In this document: piece by piece, positions 34,164 through 45,300 of the stretch
How the letters are laid out: every line of letters starts with the position of its first letter
How positions within the stretch are numbered: the stretch's first letter is position 1
DNA from: Lunularia cruciata
Lineage: Eukaryota > Streptophyta > Marchantiopsida > Lunulariales > Lunulariaceae
Direction: 5' to 3'
DNA length: 64,000 nt
Assembly: GCA_948567375.1 (NCBI GenBank)
Contig: OX419757.1
Span: forward strand, 44,950,001-45,014,000
Made by a program: the position numbers and the translations under genes
Notes under the pieces: model-generated
What the model was told of the DNA's origin: nothing
Seen by the model: the letters and a program-made list of their open reading frames with translations, nothing else
The model's database searches: none

Positions 34164-34928
34164 TGTAATACCAATAGCTAGACATATTAGCTAGAGGTGA
34201 AAATTGGCTTGGTAATATTTGGAAGGATGTTATGTATGATGTGTTAGGTAGATTAGATAGAGGTGTCACCAAAAGAATACTTCTACTGATAGTGCAAAAG
34301 TCAAAAATAGCCTAAAGTTGTAATACCAATAGCTAGACATATTAGCTAGAGGTGAAAATTGACTTGGTAACATCTAGAAGGATATTACGTATGATGGGCT
34401 AGGTAGATCAAATAGAGATGTCACCAAAATAGGACTTCTACTAATAGAGTAGGAGCCAAAAATATTTTGGAAAATTTAGAGCCAATTTTGGAGGCTTGAA
34501 CGGATGAATTAGGCCTTGAAAATATACAAATTCCCCCCCCCCCTCTCCTCCCAAATAGAGTGAAGGCTATCTTTCTCTCCTCCTTGGTTTGTCTCATCAA
34601 GAGCTTTCCAATGGTACCTCACCCATATGATTTGGAGATTCCTACAAGAATATTCCCTAATGATTCTTTATGGTCAAAGGTGGTTTGATTAACTATATAT
34701 GATCAGAACTGACATGTCACCCATGCATGCAACTAATCTAAGGGTAGAGATCATTGACATGTCATTTATCCACATATCTGATCCAAGGATGGAGCTTCCA
34801 TCGGGGTAGTCCCTTTTGCTATATAATACAATCAAGTGCTCCTTTGGGGCATAGGAGGTTTTGAGTGTGAAACTATGTGTTTCTTATTTTTTGTTTCTCT
34901 TCAGGTCTCCTATCCTTGGAGTACTACA
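34164..34928 (+). repeat. Solo LTR of the D family
   Basis: 765 bp, from TGTAATACCAATAG to GGAGTACTACA. It is flanked on both sides by CTAGA (34,159-34,163 and 34,929-34,933). The U3 module is duplicated (units from 34,164 and 34,320) as in element D. Element A has the uninterrupted target (CTCACTAGAGTACTCC near 12,772-12,787), so the insertion site is confirmed. It is more diverged from D's LTRs than they are from each other, so it came from an older insertion that lost its interior by LTR-LTR recombination. Confidence 0.93.
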
Positions 34929-35470
34929 CTAGAGTACTCCTTGGCAATAATTCAATCTTGAAGTGCATACACGATCAGAGTGTAATCCCTTTGGCAGATC
35001 ATCCAAAAACACATCTGCAAACTACTCTTAAACTATTTGATCAACCACTACTTGATGAGGTTCTTGACTCTCCTCAGATTCTCCTTGTGCAATCGGTTTG
35101 ATCTACACTACAAAAATAGACTTATCTTCTTCCAATGCTTTCTCTATGGCTACTTCACTAACAAAATTCCCATCTAAGGACTCATCTTTCTTCAAAGCTT
35201 ACTCCATGGTTGTTTTCTTAACAAACTTCCTATCTTGGGACTCATCTCCATTCAAAGCTTGCTCCATGGTTACTTCTTAACAAACTTCCCATCTTGGGAC
35301 TCATCTCCCTTCAAATCTTGCTCTATGGCTACCTTCTTGACATACTTCTCATCTTGGGACTGCCTATTCTTAGGTGTCTTACTTAGAGGTGCCAGACAAC
35401 CTAATTGGAAATTCTTACCTTGGTGTTGTACTTGAATTTGTTGTTGGTTCCAATCAAATTGAACCTTATG
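34929..35470 (-). pseudogene. Element B pol spacer with expanded 20-residue repeats
   Basis: Corresponds to the start of element A's RT ORF. It contains four to five copies (about 35,125-35,370) of a 60-bp unit coding for the [14 protein letters not shown] type of Lys/Glu-rich repeat; element A has about two. One unit is 59 bp, which shifts the frame. Confidence 0.75.
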
Positions 35471-35797
35471 ATGTTGAAGCTAAGGTAGACCTAGAATGAC
35501 ATCATAGTGTAGAGGTGCCACTACAAACCTCATACACTCCAAATACTTTTTCCCAATCGTGAAAGTAATAGGATGCAAGGTACGGAATGTAGAACCCTTT
35601 CTACCATCCGCCATCATCAATCTACTTCTAATTATTGGCTTGATTAGAATACATAATTCCTTCTCTAATTGCATGGAGAAAAAAAAATTTGAACTTCTCG
35701 AATCAACCAAAATCTCACAACCACAATCAATTATCATAACTCGTAAGTGAAGCAAACTTGCATAAGTTGAGCCTTTGATCCCATTGGAACTAATCAA
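35471..35797 (-). pseudogene. Element B aspartic protease
   Basis: The minus strand reads SSNGIKGSTYASLLHL, CEILVDSRSSNFFFS, SRLMMADGRKG, GKKYLECMRF and YDVILGLP. The catalytic triplet is Asp-Ser-Arg where Asp-Ser-Gly is expected. It is otherwise colinear with element A's protease. Confidence 0.8.
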
Positions 35798-37085
35798 GTT
35801 CCTAATATGTGGCTAAAAATCTCTTATTGAGATTTCTTGTTTCCCTAATCATTTTGCTCCACAAACTTCATTTGGATGACTTGTCAAGGTTACCCATTCT
35901 TGAATGGACATTCAACAATATGATGTCCAATTTGGCAATAATTGAAACAACCACCATTTTGTCATAGTTTTTCTCTATCTACAGCACCAAGTGGTCTCCG
36001 TTGAATGGCATCAATCTCCAATTTGGCAATAATATAAACAACCACCATTCTATCACAATTTTTCTCTATCTGTAGTGTCAAGTGGTATCCATTAAATGGC
36101 ATCAATCTCCATTGGTTTTGGCTGCTCCACCTATGTGTAGTGCGTTGGTAGGTCTTGTGGAGGTCAAGGTCAAGACCAAGTTGTTGCAAGCAAGGAATTA
36201 AAGTGTTTTTCCAACCGCATGGCTTCCTCCAAGTGTTGTGGCTCTTGCATATTTACCTCTAATTTTGGTTTGTGACTTCAGGCCCCTCACAAATAATCTA
36301 CAGCTTCACCTTCCAATATATATGTAATTTGCATGATGGTGTTTCGGAATTGCATGATGTAACTTCTTACAAAGCCAATATGCTTCAACTCTACCAACCT
36401 ATCTTGTACAGCTTGTGTGGCATTTATAGCTTAGAATCAACCAATTATTGTACTCTTGAATTTTTCCATATCAAGAATGGTGTGACAATTTGCCATTGAG
36501 CTGAGTGGAGTGAGCTCACTCCACTCATAATCACCACCATAGCTTTACTACTCCATCTAATTGGTTGGAAGCCAAGAGAGTCTATTTTTATTCATCTTGA
36601 AGATTGGTAGCTTCAAAATAACATTTTTAGTCAAACACAAAATTCTCCATTGCACCCAAGAGATTCTTGCCTTCAAAAACCTTTGGAAATTGGATTTGGT
36701 CTTCTCTTTCTCAAATTGGTACTCTTTCTACGTGCTCTTGTTGTCAATGAACTCATTCATCCAACAATCAAGTAAGGTGCTTGATTTGTTGATGCATAGC
36801 AATGATAATCTTGGTCATTGCTGCCATGGTTACTACTCTATCACACCACCCCCAATGTATTTAATTTATTAACACATAGATGTGATTCGTCCATCGTTCT
36901 CCATAAGTTACAATCAAAAGTACCAAGGTTTCCTCAAATAGGATGATTGTCTTTAAAAAATCTTGCCTAAAACGTGAGGTGATGAACCATGTGAAATGAT
37001 GCTTGGGTAGTACCCAAACACTAAAATCCCAATGGTTTGGCTGAAATGGATTTGGTGGTCCATAGATTCCATCCATCTCATTCTT
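35798..37085 (-). pseudogene. Element B gag
   Basis: A degraded zinc-knuckle-like block (CFNYCQIGHHIVEC) lies near 35,910-35,960. The gag start region, MDGIYGPPNPFQP and NHWDFSVWVLPKHH, lies near 36,960-37,076, just inside the 5' LTR. Capsid text between is heavily frameshifted. The short interval to the LTR carries the degraded primer-binding site. Confidence 0.65.
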
Positions 37086-37293
37086 GATCTAATACCAATG
37101 TAAAAAAATCAAGACCAAGGAGAGAAATAGGAGAATGGAATATCATATTGAGACACTTGAGTGTGGGAAACTCCAAATGCCTAGCATGAGCTTTGGCTTA
37201 GGTATTTATAGGGAGTACACAAGGCTCTTGAGAAGCTTCTCAAGAAGTGTCCTTCTAGAAGTTGTCTACTTGATGTGCAAGCTAAGCTAGTTG

Positions 37294-37311
37294 GAAGCTT
37301 CTAGAAGCTTC
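37294..37311 (-). promoter_or_regulatory. Perfect four-unit heat-shock element in LTR U3
   Basis: GAAGCTTCTAGAAGCTTC consists of alternating GAA and TTC units, each separated by two bases, the consensus bound by heat-shock factor trimers. It lies about 85-110 bp upstream of the TATA box in element orientation. It is present as a three-unit version in the sister LTRs (9,829-9,841 and 23,173-23,185). Function is inferred from sequence. Confidence 0.75.
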
Positions 37312-37370
37312 CTTCTAGAAACCACCTACTTGGGTTGCAAGCTAAGCTAGCCAAGAAGCTTCCTAGATAC

Positions 37371-37383
37371 TTCTAGAATATTC
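37371..37383 (-). promoter_or_regulatory. Perfect three-unit heat-shock element in LTR U3
   Basis: TTCTAGAATATTC, identical at 23,248-23,260 and partly lost in LTR A (GAATATTC at 9,897-9,904). Conservation of the motif in two LTRs that are otherwise about as diverged as their flanks is compatible with an ancestral functional site. Confidence 0.7.
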
Positions 37384-37454
37384 TAGGTTAGTTTGGCTTA
37401 TTTTCTACTTCATTAGTCCTAACTAACTTCATTACTAAACTCCATATGGTTACA

Positions 37455-39480
37455 TCTTGTATATTGAAATGTTGCACTTAGCATAAAGCTTGGTTTTATA
37501 AACCCACTTACATTTTATTGTTTTTTCTTTTGACAATATTGTCAACTTCCAAGTCTTGGTTTGCTTCAATGACTTGAATTCTTCATCTACTCTTGTGATT
37601 GCAATACATCTTGGAAATCAATAGGATCTAATTCTACATGACCTCCTTCAATCTTAGCTAGAACAATGCAAGCATAGATGTCTTACCATAATACCACTCA
37701 TCAAGTTTTTGTGGTGGTCTTCTCATTCTCCCATTTCTACAATTTGCTCCATCTTGAGTAGTTGAAGTTGAGCTAAGTTGCAAATCAGGTTCTTGATCAC
37801 CCTCATTTTCATCTTGAAGTGGAAAAATGCTAGTCTCACTTGCTGATTCTTCTATAGCCTGCTCTATAGATTCCTTATAAGCTTGTAGAAAGTTCCATCA
37901 TTTTCTATCTCATCAATGTTCATTCTAGCATTGGATTTCTCTTCATCTCTCTCTTGAAGACAATTGGTGTCTAGGTTTAGCATTTATAACCATCAATGAT
38001 CAGATTGCTTTTCTCTAAACAAAAAATCGATACTTTCAATATTTTGTTGTTCTTTTGACCCTAAGATCCAAAGGCTTTGGATATATCCAACAAATTAAAT
38101 ATCTTGTCCCTTTGGATCAAACTTCTTTCTCTGACCCCTTGGTGTGTGCACAAAGACTGAGCAACCAAATTTTCTCAAATGTTCAATTGTTTGTTTTGTC
38201 CATGCAAAAGCTCATGTGGAGTTTTCTCTAAAATTTATTAAAATGCTATTCAAGACATATGTAGCAGCTCCTACTACTTCTACCCACAAATCTCTAGGAA
38301 ACTTGCTAAAAAGCAACATGCTTCTTGCCACTTCAAACATTGTTCTATGATCTCTCTTTGAGATATCATTTTGCTCAAGAGTGTAAGACAATATAAGTTC
38401 ATAGACTAATCCAACACTCTTTACAAAAATAGCAAATTCCTTTCAAGTGTATTCACCTATTCTATCAAATTGTAGTTTCTTGATCTTCACTCCACATTGA
38501 GTTTCTAAATATGTGTGAAGTTGTGGGAAGCAAGGAAGAGTTTCTAACTTCTCTTTTAAGAAAAATACAATTCTAAGACCACTAGTATCATCCTTAAAAA
38601 TGAGATAATATCTTGATCCTCCTATTGAGCTCACACTCTCATAGGACCACAAATATCATTGTGAAAGAACTCTCCAACCTTGTAATTTCCTCTATTATTG
38701 CTAGATTTTGGAAAAGGTAATCTATGATGCTTTCTTAGAGCACATCCATCACAATAGAAATAATTTTGACTACCAAGCTCTTTTGTTTTCAAACAAAGAT
38801 CCTCTACTAGTACCCCTCTCTCCGTCTTCCTAATGTAGGCAAGATTGAGATGATCAAGTCTCTAGTGCCAAAGTGAACTATATAACTTTTTGACAAAGTC
38901 TTTGCTTCTCACTCTACCCATCACTTGCAATAATCTAGTTTGCTTGGGAAATTTTACCTATCTTGGTAAATTTGATCTAAATTATATAGAACTTGAGTCA
39001 AGGACATCCTTCATCACCATTGCTCCATCTTTCTCTATGTAGCAGCCATCTTTGGTGTAGGTGGTTTGAATACCTTTGTCCGCTACTTCACCAATGTTGA
39101 ACAAGTTGCACTTCAACTTTGGAATGCAGAGAACTCTTCCAATGAATCCTTCTTGTCTTCTTGCATCAAGCTCAAAAGAAATAGGGATGTCTCCTACTCC
39201 AAAAATCCAAACCTTTCAATTGTCAGCAACATACATGTGCCATGCTCCTTCTTCAATCTTTCTAAAATCTTGGAACCACCCTTGTCTATGGTCATGTGCT
39301 ATGAAGCTCCTCCATCAACAAACAAAATATCATTGTCTAGATTATTGATACTTGTGGTAGTGTTGAAACTAGTAGCAAATGCAATACTTTGTGTCATTAG
39401 AACATTGGCTTGACTTCTAGGATTAGCTAAATTATGCAACTTTCTTCTTGGGAGTCTTGCTCACTTCTACATTCTCTTTC
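37455..39480 (-). pseudogene. Copia element E pol: RT start, integrase, protease
   Basis: The minus strand gives the RT N-terminal KWVYKTKLYAK next to the B junction. The integrase core lies at 38,443-38,652 (GGSRYYLIFKDDTSG, FFLKEKLE, LETQCGVKIKKLQFDRIGEYT in part). The upstream HXXC-containing pre-integrase stretch lies near 38,700-38,900. The protease near 39,290-39,330 reads FVDGGAS, a stop, then HMTIDKGG; its catalytic triplet is Asp-Gly-Gly rather than Asp-Ser-Gly. The order gag, PR, IN, RT is diagnostic for Ty1/copia. Many stops. Confidence 0.8.
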
Positions 39481-40370
39481 CTATTGCCCCTTCTTTCCGC
39501 ATTTGTTGCAGCTTGTTCTCTTCTTCAGTTCAAATATATCAGTCTAATTTTGAGTTTCACCTTTGTTGCTACCTCTCAAGCTTCTTCTACTAGCTACAAG
39601 AAAGGCTTTCTCCCTTGAACTCTCTTCTTTCTCCTCTCCACATCTGTTCAAGGTTTCTTCCTTGAGCAGTCTTGCAGTGAGACTCTTGATGGTTTGTTAC
39701 TACTCATGTACATTATCTCATGTGGCTATTATATGGTGATAAGTCTATGGTAAACTACAAAAAATCTTGGTGATGATTGAGGAATTGTATATTCTAACAC
39801 CAAGGTTACTAAATTGACTAGATAATTTCTACTTGGTTATCTTTGCTCCCAATTTCATCTGCATTTGAAAGAATCTTTGTTGGAGAACGTGCTTTCTCTA
39901 TGAAGCACATTATTCATATAATATAATCAATTTACTCCACATCTGGTTTGTGGTTTTACAATTGATTTGTCTTTGTAAATAGTTCTCTTTTATTGTTGCA
40001 CGTATGTACCAATCCGTCTCTTCTCCATATGCTATAGCTTGGTCAATAGTCTTTGTCTTATTAAGAATCCCTAGAAGTCTCTTTGACTTGAAAATGATCC
40101 ATCATTTGGATTTTCCAAATCAAGAAAATCATTCCAAAATAGACTTATGTATGTTATATCTCTCACATTGCTCCTTCTTCCCTTATGTCCCACTCTACTC
40201 TCAAGTCTTAAAGATCTCTTCTAGTCTCTCAATCTCTTTGAAATACTACGACAAAAATAATCTTTTGTCTCTCTTGTTGAATTGGAAAATTGGTGCAAAT
40301 AAACTATTGAGCATAGTTGTAAATATTGATAAAAATCCGCACAACATTTATAAAATACAAGGAAGGTAAA
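39420..40370 (-). pseudogene. Copia element E gag
   Basis: A zinc-knuckle remnant near 39,490-39,535 reads CNKCGKKGQ, a stop, then EREC, so the His is replaced by Gln. Serine-rich text beyond it is typical of copia gag linkers. The capsid part (to about 40,370) is only dimly readable. Confidence 0.55.
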
Positions 40371-40660
40371 AAGATATACAAAGCTTTTTTGCAAATTTCC
40401 TCTTCTTGTAAATCTAGTTGCATGAAGTGAGGAATGGAATACCTATACACTAGTATGCAGGTTCTAAGCTAATGAAAAACTTGTTCAAGTTACCTAACCT
40501 TGCTTCTCTTGACTCATGCTCACAAGTCACCATACTCAAGGCTCTTGACCATGCCGCCAGTATTTCGATAACATGCATGATATGCTCTCTCAAAGATAAG
40601 ACCTAAGTACTCTAACACTATCTGAGGCTACCATCGGGTGCTAGGGACATTCTATATCAA

Positions 40661-42302
40661 TGCCACTTGTACTACCATCGGAAATGTACTTTCAACACTT
40701 ACATATACCCAGTTGACTTCAAATTCTTATTCATTGTCTCAATCCTAGTGATTAAAGGCTATCGAAGAGACCTATCTTGTGAATATAGTCATCAGTGTCT
40801 AGCTAGTGTTGCAGGTGTTTGTTTGTTTGTTTGTTCTGCTCTTAGGTACTCATTTCATGATGATATTACATTGTTGGGGCTATCATCTGTGGGTGTGCAA
40901 CCCCCGTTCTTCACACGGTTTCAGCATACTATTGCTCGTATAAAACTTCCATAGGTGTTCATTTCGTGATGATATTACTTGTTTTCGATTACTGGCAGCT
41001 AGGTCATTGTGGGGTGGGGATTCTTCGTTACTCAAACGATTACCGCGTACCATTGAGCATGTACGACTTCCAAGCTTGATGTTCATCCTTATTCAACTCG
41101 ATATTTGAGTAAGCTTGTTCAACCTTACAAATACATTATCTTCCTCATAGATGTCCTCATCGTTATTTCTGGATTATAATCAGTAGGGACACGACAGTTT
41201 TCGCAGCTAAGTTATTCTATGGAGCCATCTCTAACCAGGAGTTAACTCCTTGGAGAATCTTGGCATTGTATTGACCCCCTCTATTTTAATCTTTTAACTT
41301 TTGTGAATCCTTGTTTTCTCCAACCTTATTATAGAACTCGTGTTTGTCCTCCTTCACATGATAACAAGAAGTCATCCTGTCAGCCAGTCGTTAGTACAGA
41401 GAAAGTGCCTCACTAATAAGAATTACGCTTCCCTTCAACCATGCATTCAAGAAAACACTGAGCTCAGGATACAGATACTACAAAATCTGTAAACAACCGT
41501 GAAAGGCACAACAAAGGAACAACTTTTGACTTTACTTCAGGTGTTAGTATTGGAAGTCGAGTTATTATCCGTATGTTCTCATCTCGACGAGAAGAAGATT
41601 TCGGTAGGTTGTGTAAACATCTGTTGATGCAATAATGTGGCAAACATTGGCCAGTTCTGCACACATAATGTTGACCACATAAGCTTCCATGCTTAAGTGA
41701 CACATACCAGGCAGGATATGTCGAGCGCAGCTACGAATAATCCATTCAGGTTCGTTTCTGACAGTAGCTCAAACGAATAGGCAATTGAAATCTCTACAGA
41801 AGTGATAAACCTACAAATTCTCTGAGTCCACCTCCAAATTCTCTCAGTCCATAAATTCTTTCCGTGTTTCCATGGTTTCCAGAGACTCGCTCCATGGATG
41901 ACGACGCTTGCTTGTATGAGTTAGATGCGAGAACCAGTTTTTCTAGATGCTGTATATCAAAGAAGTTAAGCTTCGGTCAGTATCGCCAAGCACATCGAGA
42001 TCCAGATGTCCTTCAATTGCACGTTACTTACCTAGAGGATGATACAGCGATTCTTAACTTCGTCGATGCTGAATCCATACACAACTCGTCTTTATTAAAG
42101 ACAATAATTGGTAGGGGTGCAGTTGAAGATTGATTTAGCTCGTTTATCACTAATAAAAATGAATCGGATCTTTACATGGGAAGTTGTCTCCGTCCTGAAG
42201 TTTTGCTACCCCAAAAATTTACAATCGGCCACCTAAGCAAAATTGTACATTCATCCCCACAAGTGGTTGTTCAACACATGACAGAAGAGGAGGACGGTCG
42301 TT
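40661..42302. other. Intergenic DNA and 3' flank of the hydrolase gene
   Basis: A (GTTT)n run lies near 40,816-40,834. A diverged direct repeat of about 109 bp starts at 40,844 and 40,953 (both with CATTT(C)-TGATGATATTAC and ending ACGACTTCC-like text). An 89-codon plus-strand ORF at 41,864-42,133 (MFPWFPETRSMDDD start) matches nothing I recognise and may be chance. The last part is probably the 3' UTR of the minus-strand gene. Confidence 0.45.
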
Positions 42303-45300
42303 CTAACGAAATGTTTTGTTACGCTTGAGAAGGATCGGAGTCTCTGTTGACTGAATGATGTGATTCGCGAACAAATTTTGCTCGGGCCACTCTCTGATGC
42401 TTCTGGCCACCAACGCAAATATCTCGGACGCAGAAGAGATAAATTCATGGAGATTTTCAGGTCGCGAGTTCACGAGATAGGAAATGGTCGTGTCCTCTTC
42501 TACCAACCGAATCAATAAGGAATGCGACCCAGGGAATGCTCCTCCCGACTGCGTCAAAGTCTTCACGCTGCCGTTGTTGGTGAGCTGAACAGACCACAGC
42601 ATGCCTTGACCCTCTCCATGCCTATTTTGTGGCATGGAGGCGTGCATCATTTCATCGAACAGGCTTTTGTTAATCAGAGAAGGCTGCCGAGTGCCATCAA
42701 TGTGGAGAGCTAAGAGTACGACGTCCTTGACGTTTGCAACCCATCCGCCGTATGAATTTGCTGAGACCTTCAGATCGCCGAATCCGTAGTCACATTGAAC
42801 GTATCCTTGGCCCGGGTAGACTGACAAACAAGTGGAAGTTCTCCCGTTTAGACCGTAGTAGTGGACCTCGGTGGTCGCGAGGCTTTCCTGTTTCGTCTCT
42901 CCCATCCTGAAAGATGTCGCTCCGATAACATCGAATATATGCTTCTGAGACATGGAAAGCACCAAATTCAGTTCAGAATCGAATTAGGACAGATCCTGGA
43001 TGGGTGACAGGCGGCAAACAAAGATGAGACTTCTACAAATGTCTTTAGTTTTCCTTCCATTTGCTGGCTAAATGGGTCCATCTGACTTGTGGAATGGACC
43101 CCAAACTCACTCGATGTATCATTGAATCATGACATCCATCAAGTACATTTACAAACTGGGCTACTCAATCGAAGTAACATCCTCGGCATTGTAAAATCAG
43201 AACATCAACTTTTCTATATGATGGTATGGGTAGGCTTAGTAGGATGCTGTACGTTATGACAGACTGGATTCCAGGAAAAAAAGCTGTATGAGCAGGCGCT
43301 TTAACTGCCTTTCACATTCACCCAGGAACCCTGTTCGCATTGGCCCTGTAGACCTAAGAGCAGAGTTGAACACAGCAGTGGCTGTGACAAGTATTTACGT
43401 CGACATAGTTCATTTTTGCTTGCAATTTTCTAATCTCCCGCAGTAATTATCTCAAGATGAGGTGTGTACGTTCCTAATGTTGGGTTGACCATGGAGGGTA
43501 TTTACGCGTACATAGGTGTCATGACCATACTTTGGTAACAACTAGGAAAGGACAAGGGACGGAGTGGCTCACCTTCACATAGCTTTCGTATGTCATGCCT
43601 GAAACCACTTCGATCACCCGCCCTAAAACGAGGAATCCGAAGTTGCTTGGTTCCATAGCTGTTCCGGGGTCGAAGTCCAGTGCTAAACCCTTCATAAACT
43701 GTATTATAGACGCAGCCGACGGCGGACTAGCATGCCCCAACGCTTGGGATACCTCCAACGAACCTGGCACCGTGCTAGGTTCTCTTCCTGACGCACTTAC
43801 GTTCCATCCTGCAGCAACGAGAAATCGAGGAACTGGCTATCACGGACTGCACATCACATACAATACAGGAGCTGCGTGGACACCGAGTGGCACGGCGATG
43901 ATGTTGTCTACGTACTAGACTCTATACAGTGTAGTCGAGTATTCACAGAAGGCTCCTTGTTGCACTGTAGCTCCGGTGTATGGCAGTACAAGCCTGTCCT
44001 TTAATAAATTCTCTGAAGGACGAGAAATAATGGACACGTGCGCAAACTCCTTAAAGAAGAGCAACATTCATTCATTAATACTCGATTCAATTTACTATAG
44101 TCTCTAAATTGACCGCATTCATAACTAACATGACATAAATTGAGCATATGTCTTTCCATACGAAGGAGAATACGCTATCAATAACCTTCAAGCCAAGCGG
44201 CGCTAGTAGTCCTTTCGCCTCTCTTCGAATTGTCAATCGGAGAGAGATGCAAATGCTAGACAAACTTATGAAGGGGTGGGGAAGGCTTGACAAGAAGTGA
44301 AGATACCAAGTGTCCAGATGCGCGTGAAATTTAAAAGATTTAGTAATATTAAAAAAATATAGTGGGACATGCAGTGAACAAGAAAGGCAGACCTGCAGTT
44401 TCCTGCAAAAGGTTGCGTATTGAAATATCATGAAGTCGTGGATCAATCTTTGAGTTGCTTGGTGGTTCTAGATGACCCAACAGCATGAAGGCCTTGTCTT
44501 CGAGCTCCAAATGATTTTCCTGCATACGCAACAGCGTCATTCCCTTCTCAACTTCTAAGATGGTCAGCAAACAGTCTTCATTTCTACTAGACAACAGTTA
44601 CGATGGTCAGAAGCTACGGCCGTTCCACACCTAACCTCGACTGACCGACTAAAGTGCGTGAATTGGCTTCAGGGGAACAAGGTGTAAAAAAGGAGTTTCA
44701 GGAAGAAACTAGACATCAGCGTACAATCTGAGTGGCGGATACGTTTCAATGCAGTTTCCTCTGCAAATTTCAAAACAATGTCAGACAGTAGATCGAGGGG
44801 AATTGAAGTCAGACATATTGAAAGTTCAAGATATCATCACGTTGCCAAAATGAATCTACATCTACGTATATTTAACCAGAACGAGACACCATAACGTAAG
44901 AATATTGTTCATACAGTTCAATATCACGCAGATATGCACGACCAGGAAGCAGACTTTATGATATCTCGTCTGTAATTGATCGCAGATGTGAGCGCAAATG
45001 TGAACAAACCAGTATGTTCACATCCGCTCATGACAGGCTTACTTCTGCGGCTAGAGACACATTGCCACCAGTACATGATGTACCCACAACAAACGGACCT
45101 GTAATACGTGAAAATCTGATAAGATTACCACACACTGAGTACATGATGTACGACGAACCTGCACCAACTGCAGTATCGCGATGCCGGTGATGAGTTTAGA
45201 GAGATCAGAAATGCGCATCACATGCTCCGTTGTCATATTCTCGAAACGCTGTCCTCGTTTAGCAAGTCCGTAGGCATTAAAAAGTTTGAGCGATCCCCCC

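Larger units (their letters stand above)
22977..37454 (-). mobile_element. Ty3/gypsy chromovirus B with nested insertions
   Basis: Minus strand. LTRs lie at 22,977-23,331 and 37,099-37,454. The flanks are CCTTG (22,972-22,976) and TCTTG (37,455-37,459), a 5-bp target duplication with one change. A degraded initiator-Met primer site (minus strand TGGTATTAGATC) lies next to the 5' LTR at about 37,086-37,097. Coding order from the right is gag, protease, RT, RNase H, integrase, chromodomain. It is split by element C at 24,810/32,928 and by a solo D-family LTR at 34,163/34,929. Removing these restores continuity with element A at both points. Confidence 0.88.
37099..37454 (-). repeat. 5' LTR of Ty3 element B
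   Basis: 356 bp, TG...CA. In element orientation it runs from 37,454 down. A perfect three-unit heat-shock element TTCTAGAATATTC lies at 37,371-37,383. A perfect four-unit element GAAGCTTCTAGAAGCTTC lies at 37,294-37,311. Further GAA/TTC pairs lie at 37,231-37,246 and 37,313-37,320. All are upstream of the TATA box (minus strand TATAAATA near 37,203-37,210). Confidence 0.9.
22020..40660 (-). mobile_element. Ty1/copia element E, split by nested insertions
   Basis: Minus-strand copia element in two parts: 22,020-22,976, and 37,455 to about 40,660. The insertion of element B splits its RT within the sequence encoding YKARLVAK, which is read continuously across the junction once B is removed. 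Similar terminal segments at about 22,120-22,320 and 40,440-40,640 (sharing TTCTAAGCTA(G/A)TGAAAAAC and CTCTCAAAGATAAGACCTAA) look like the two LTRs, but their ends are not defined. RNase H is missing, because RT text runs almost directly into the left terminal repeat. Gag, protease, integrase and RT pieces are present and all broken. Confidence 0.72.

Noticed and set aside
40816-40834. (GTTT)n run
   Set aside because: A simple microsatellite of about four units.
42522-42713. Plus-strand 63-codon ORF
   Set aside because: It is antisense to exon 4 of the hydrolase gene, whose minus-strand frame is clearly the coding one.
43595-43918. Plus-strand 107-codon ORF
   Set aside because: It lies opposite exon 3 of the hydrolase gene and has no recognisable domain.
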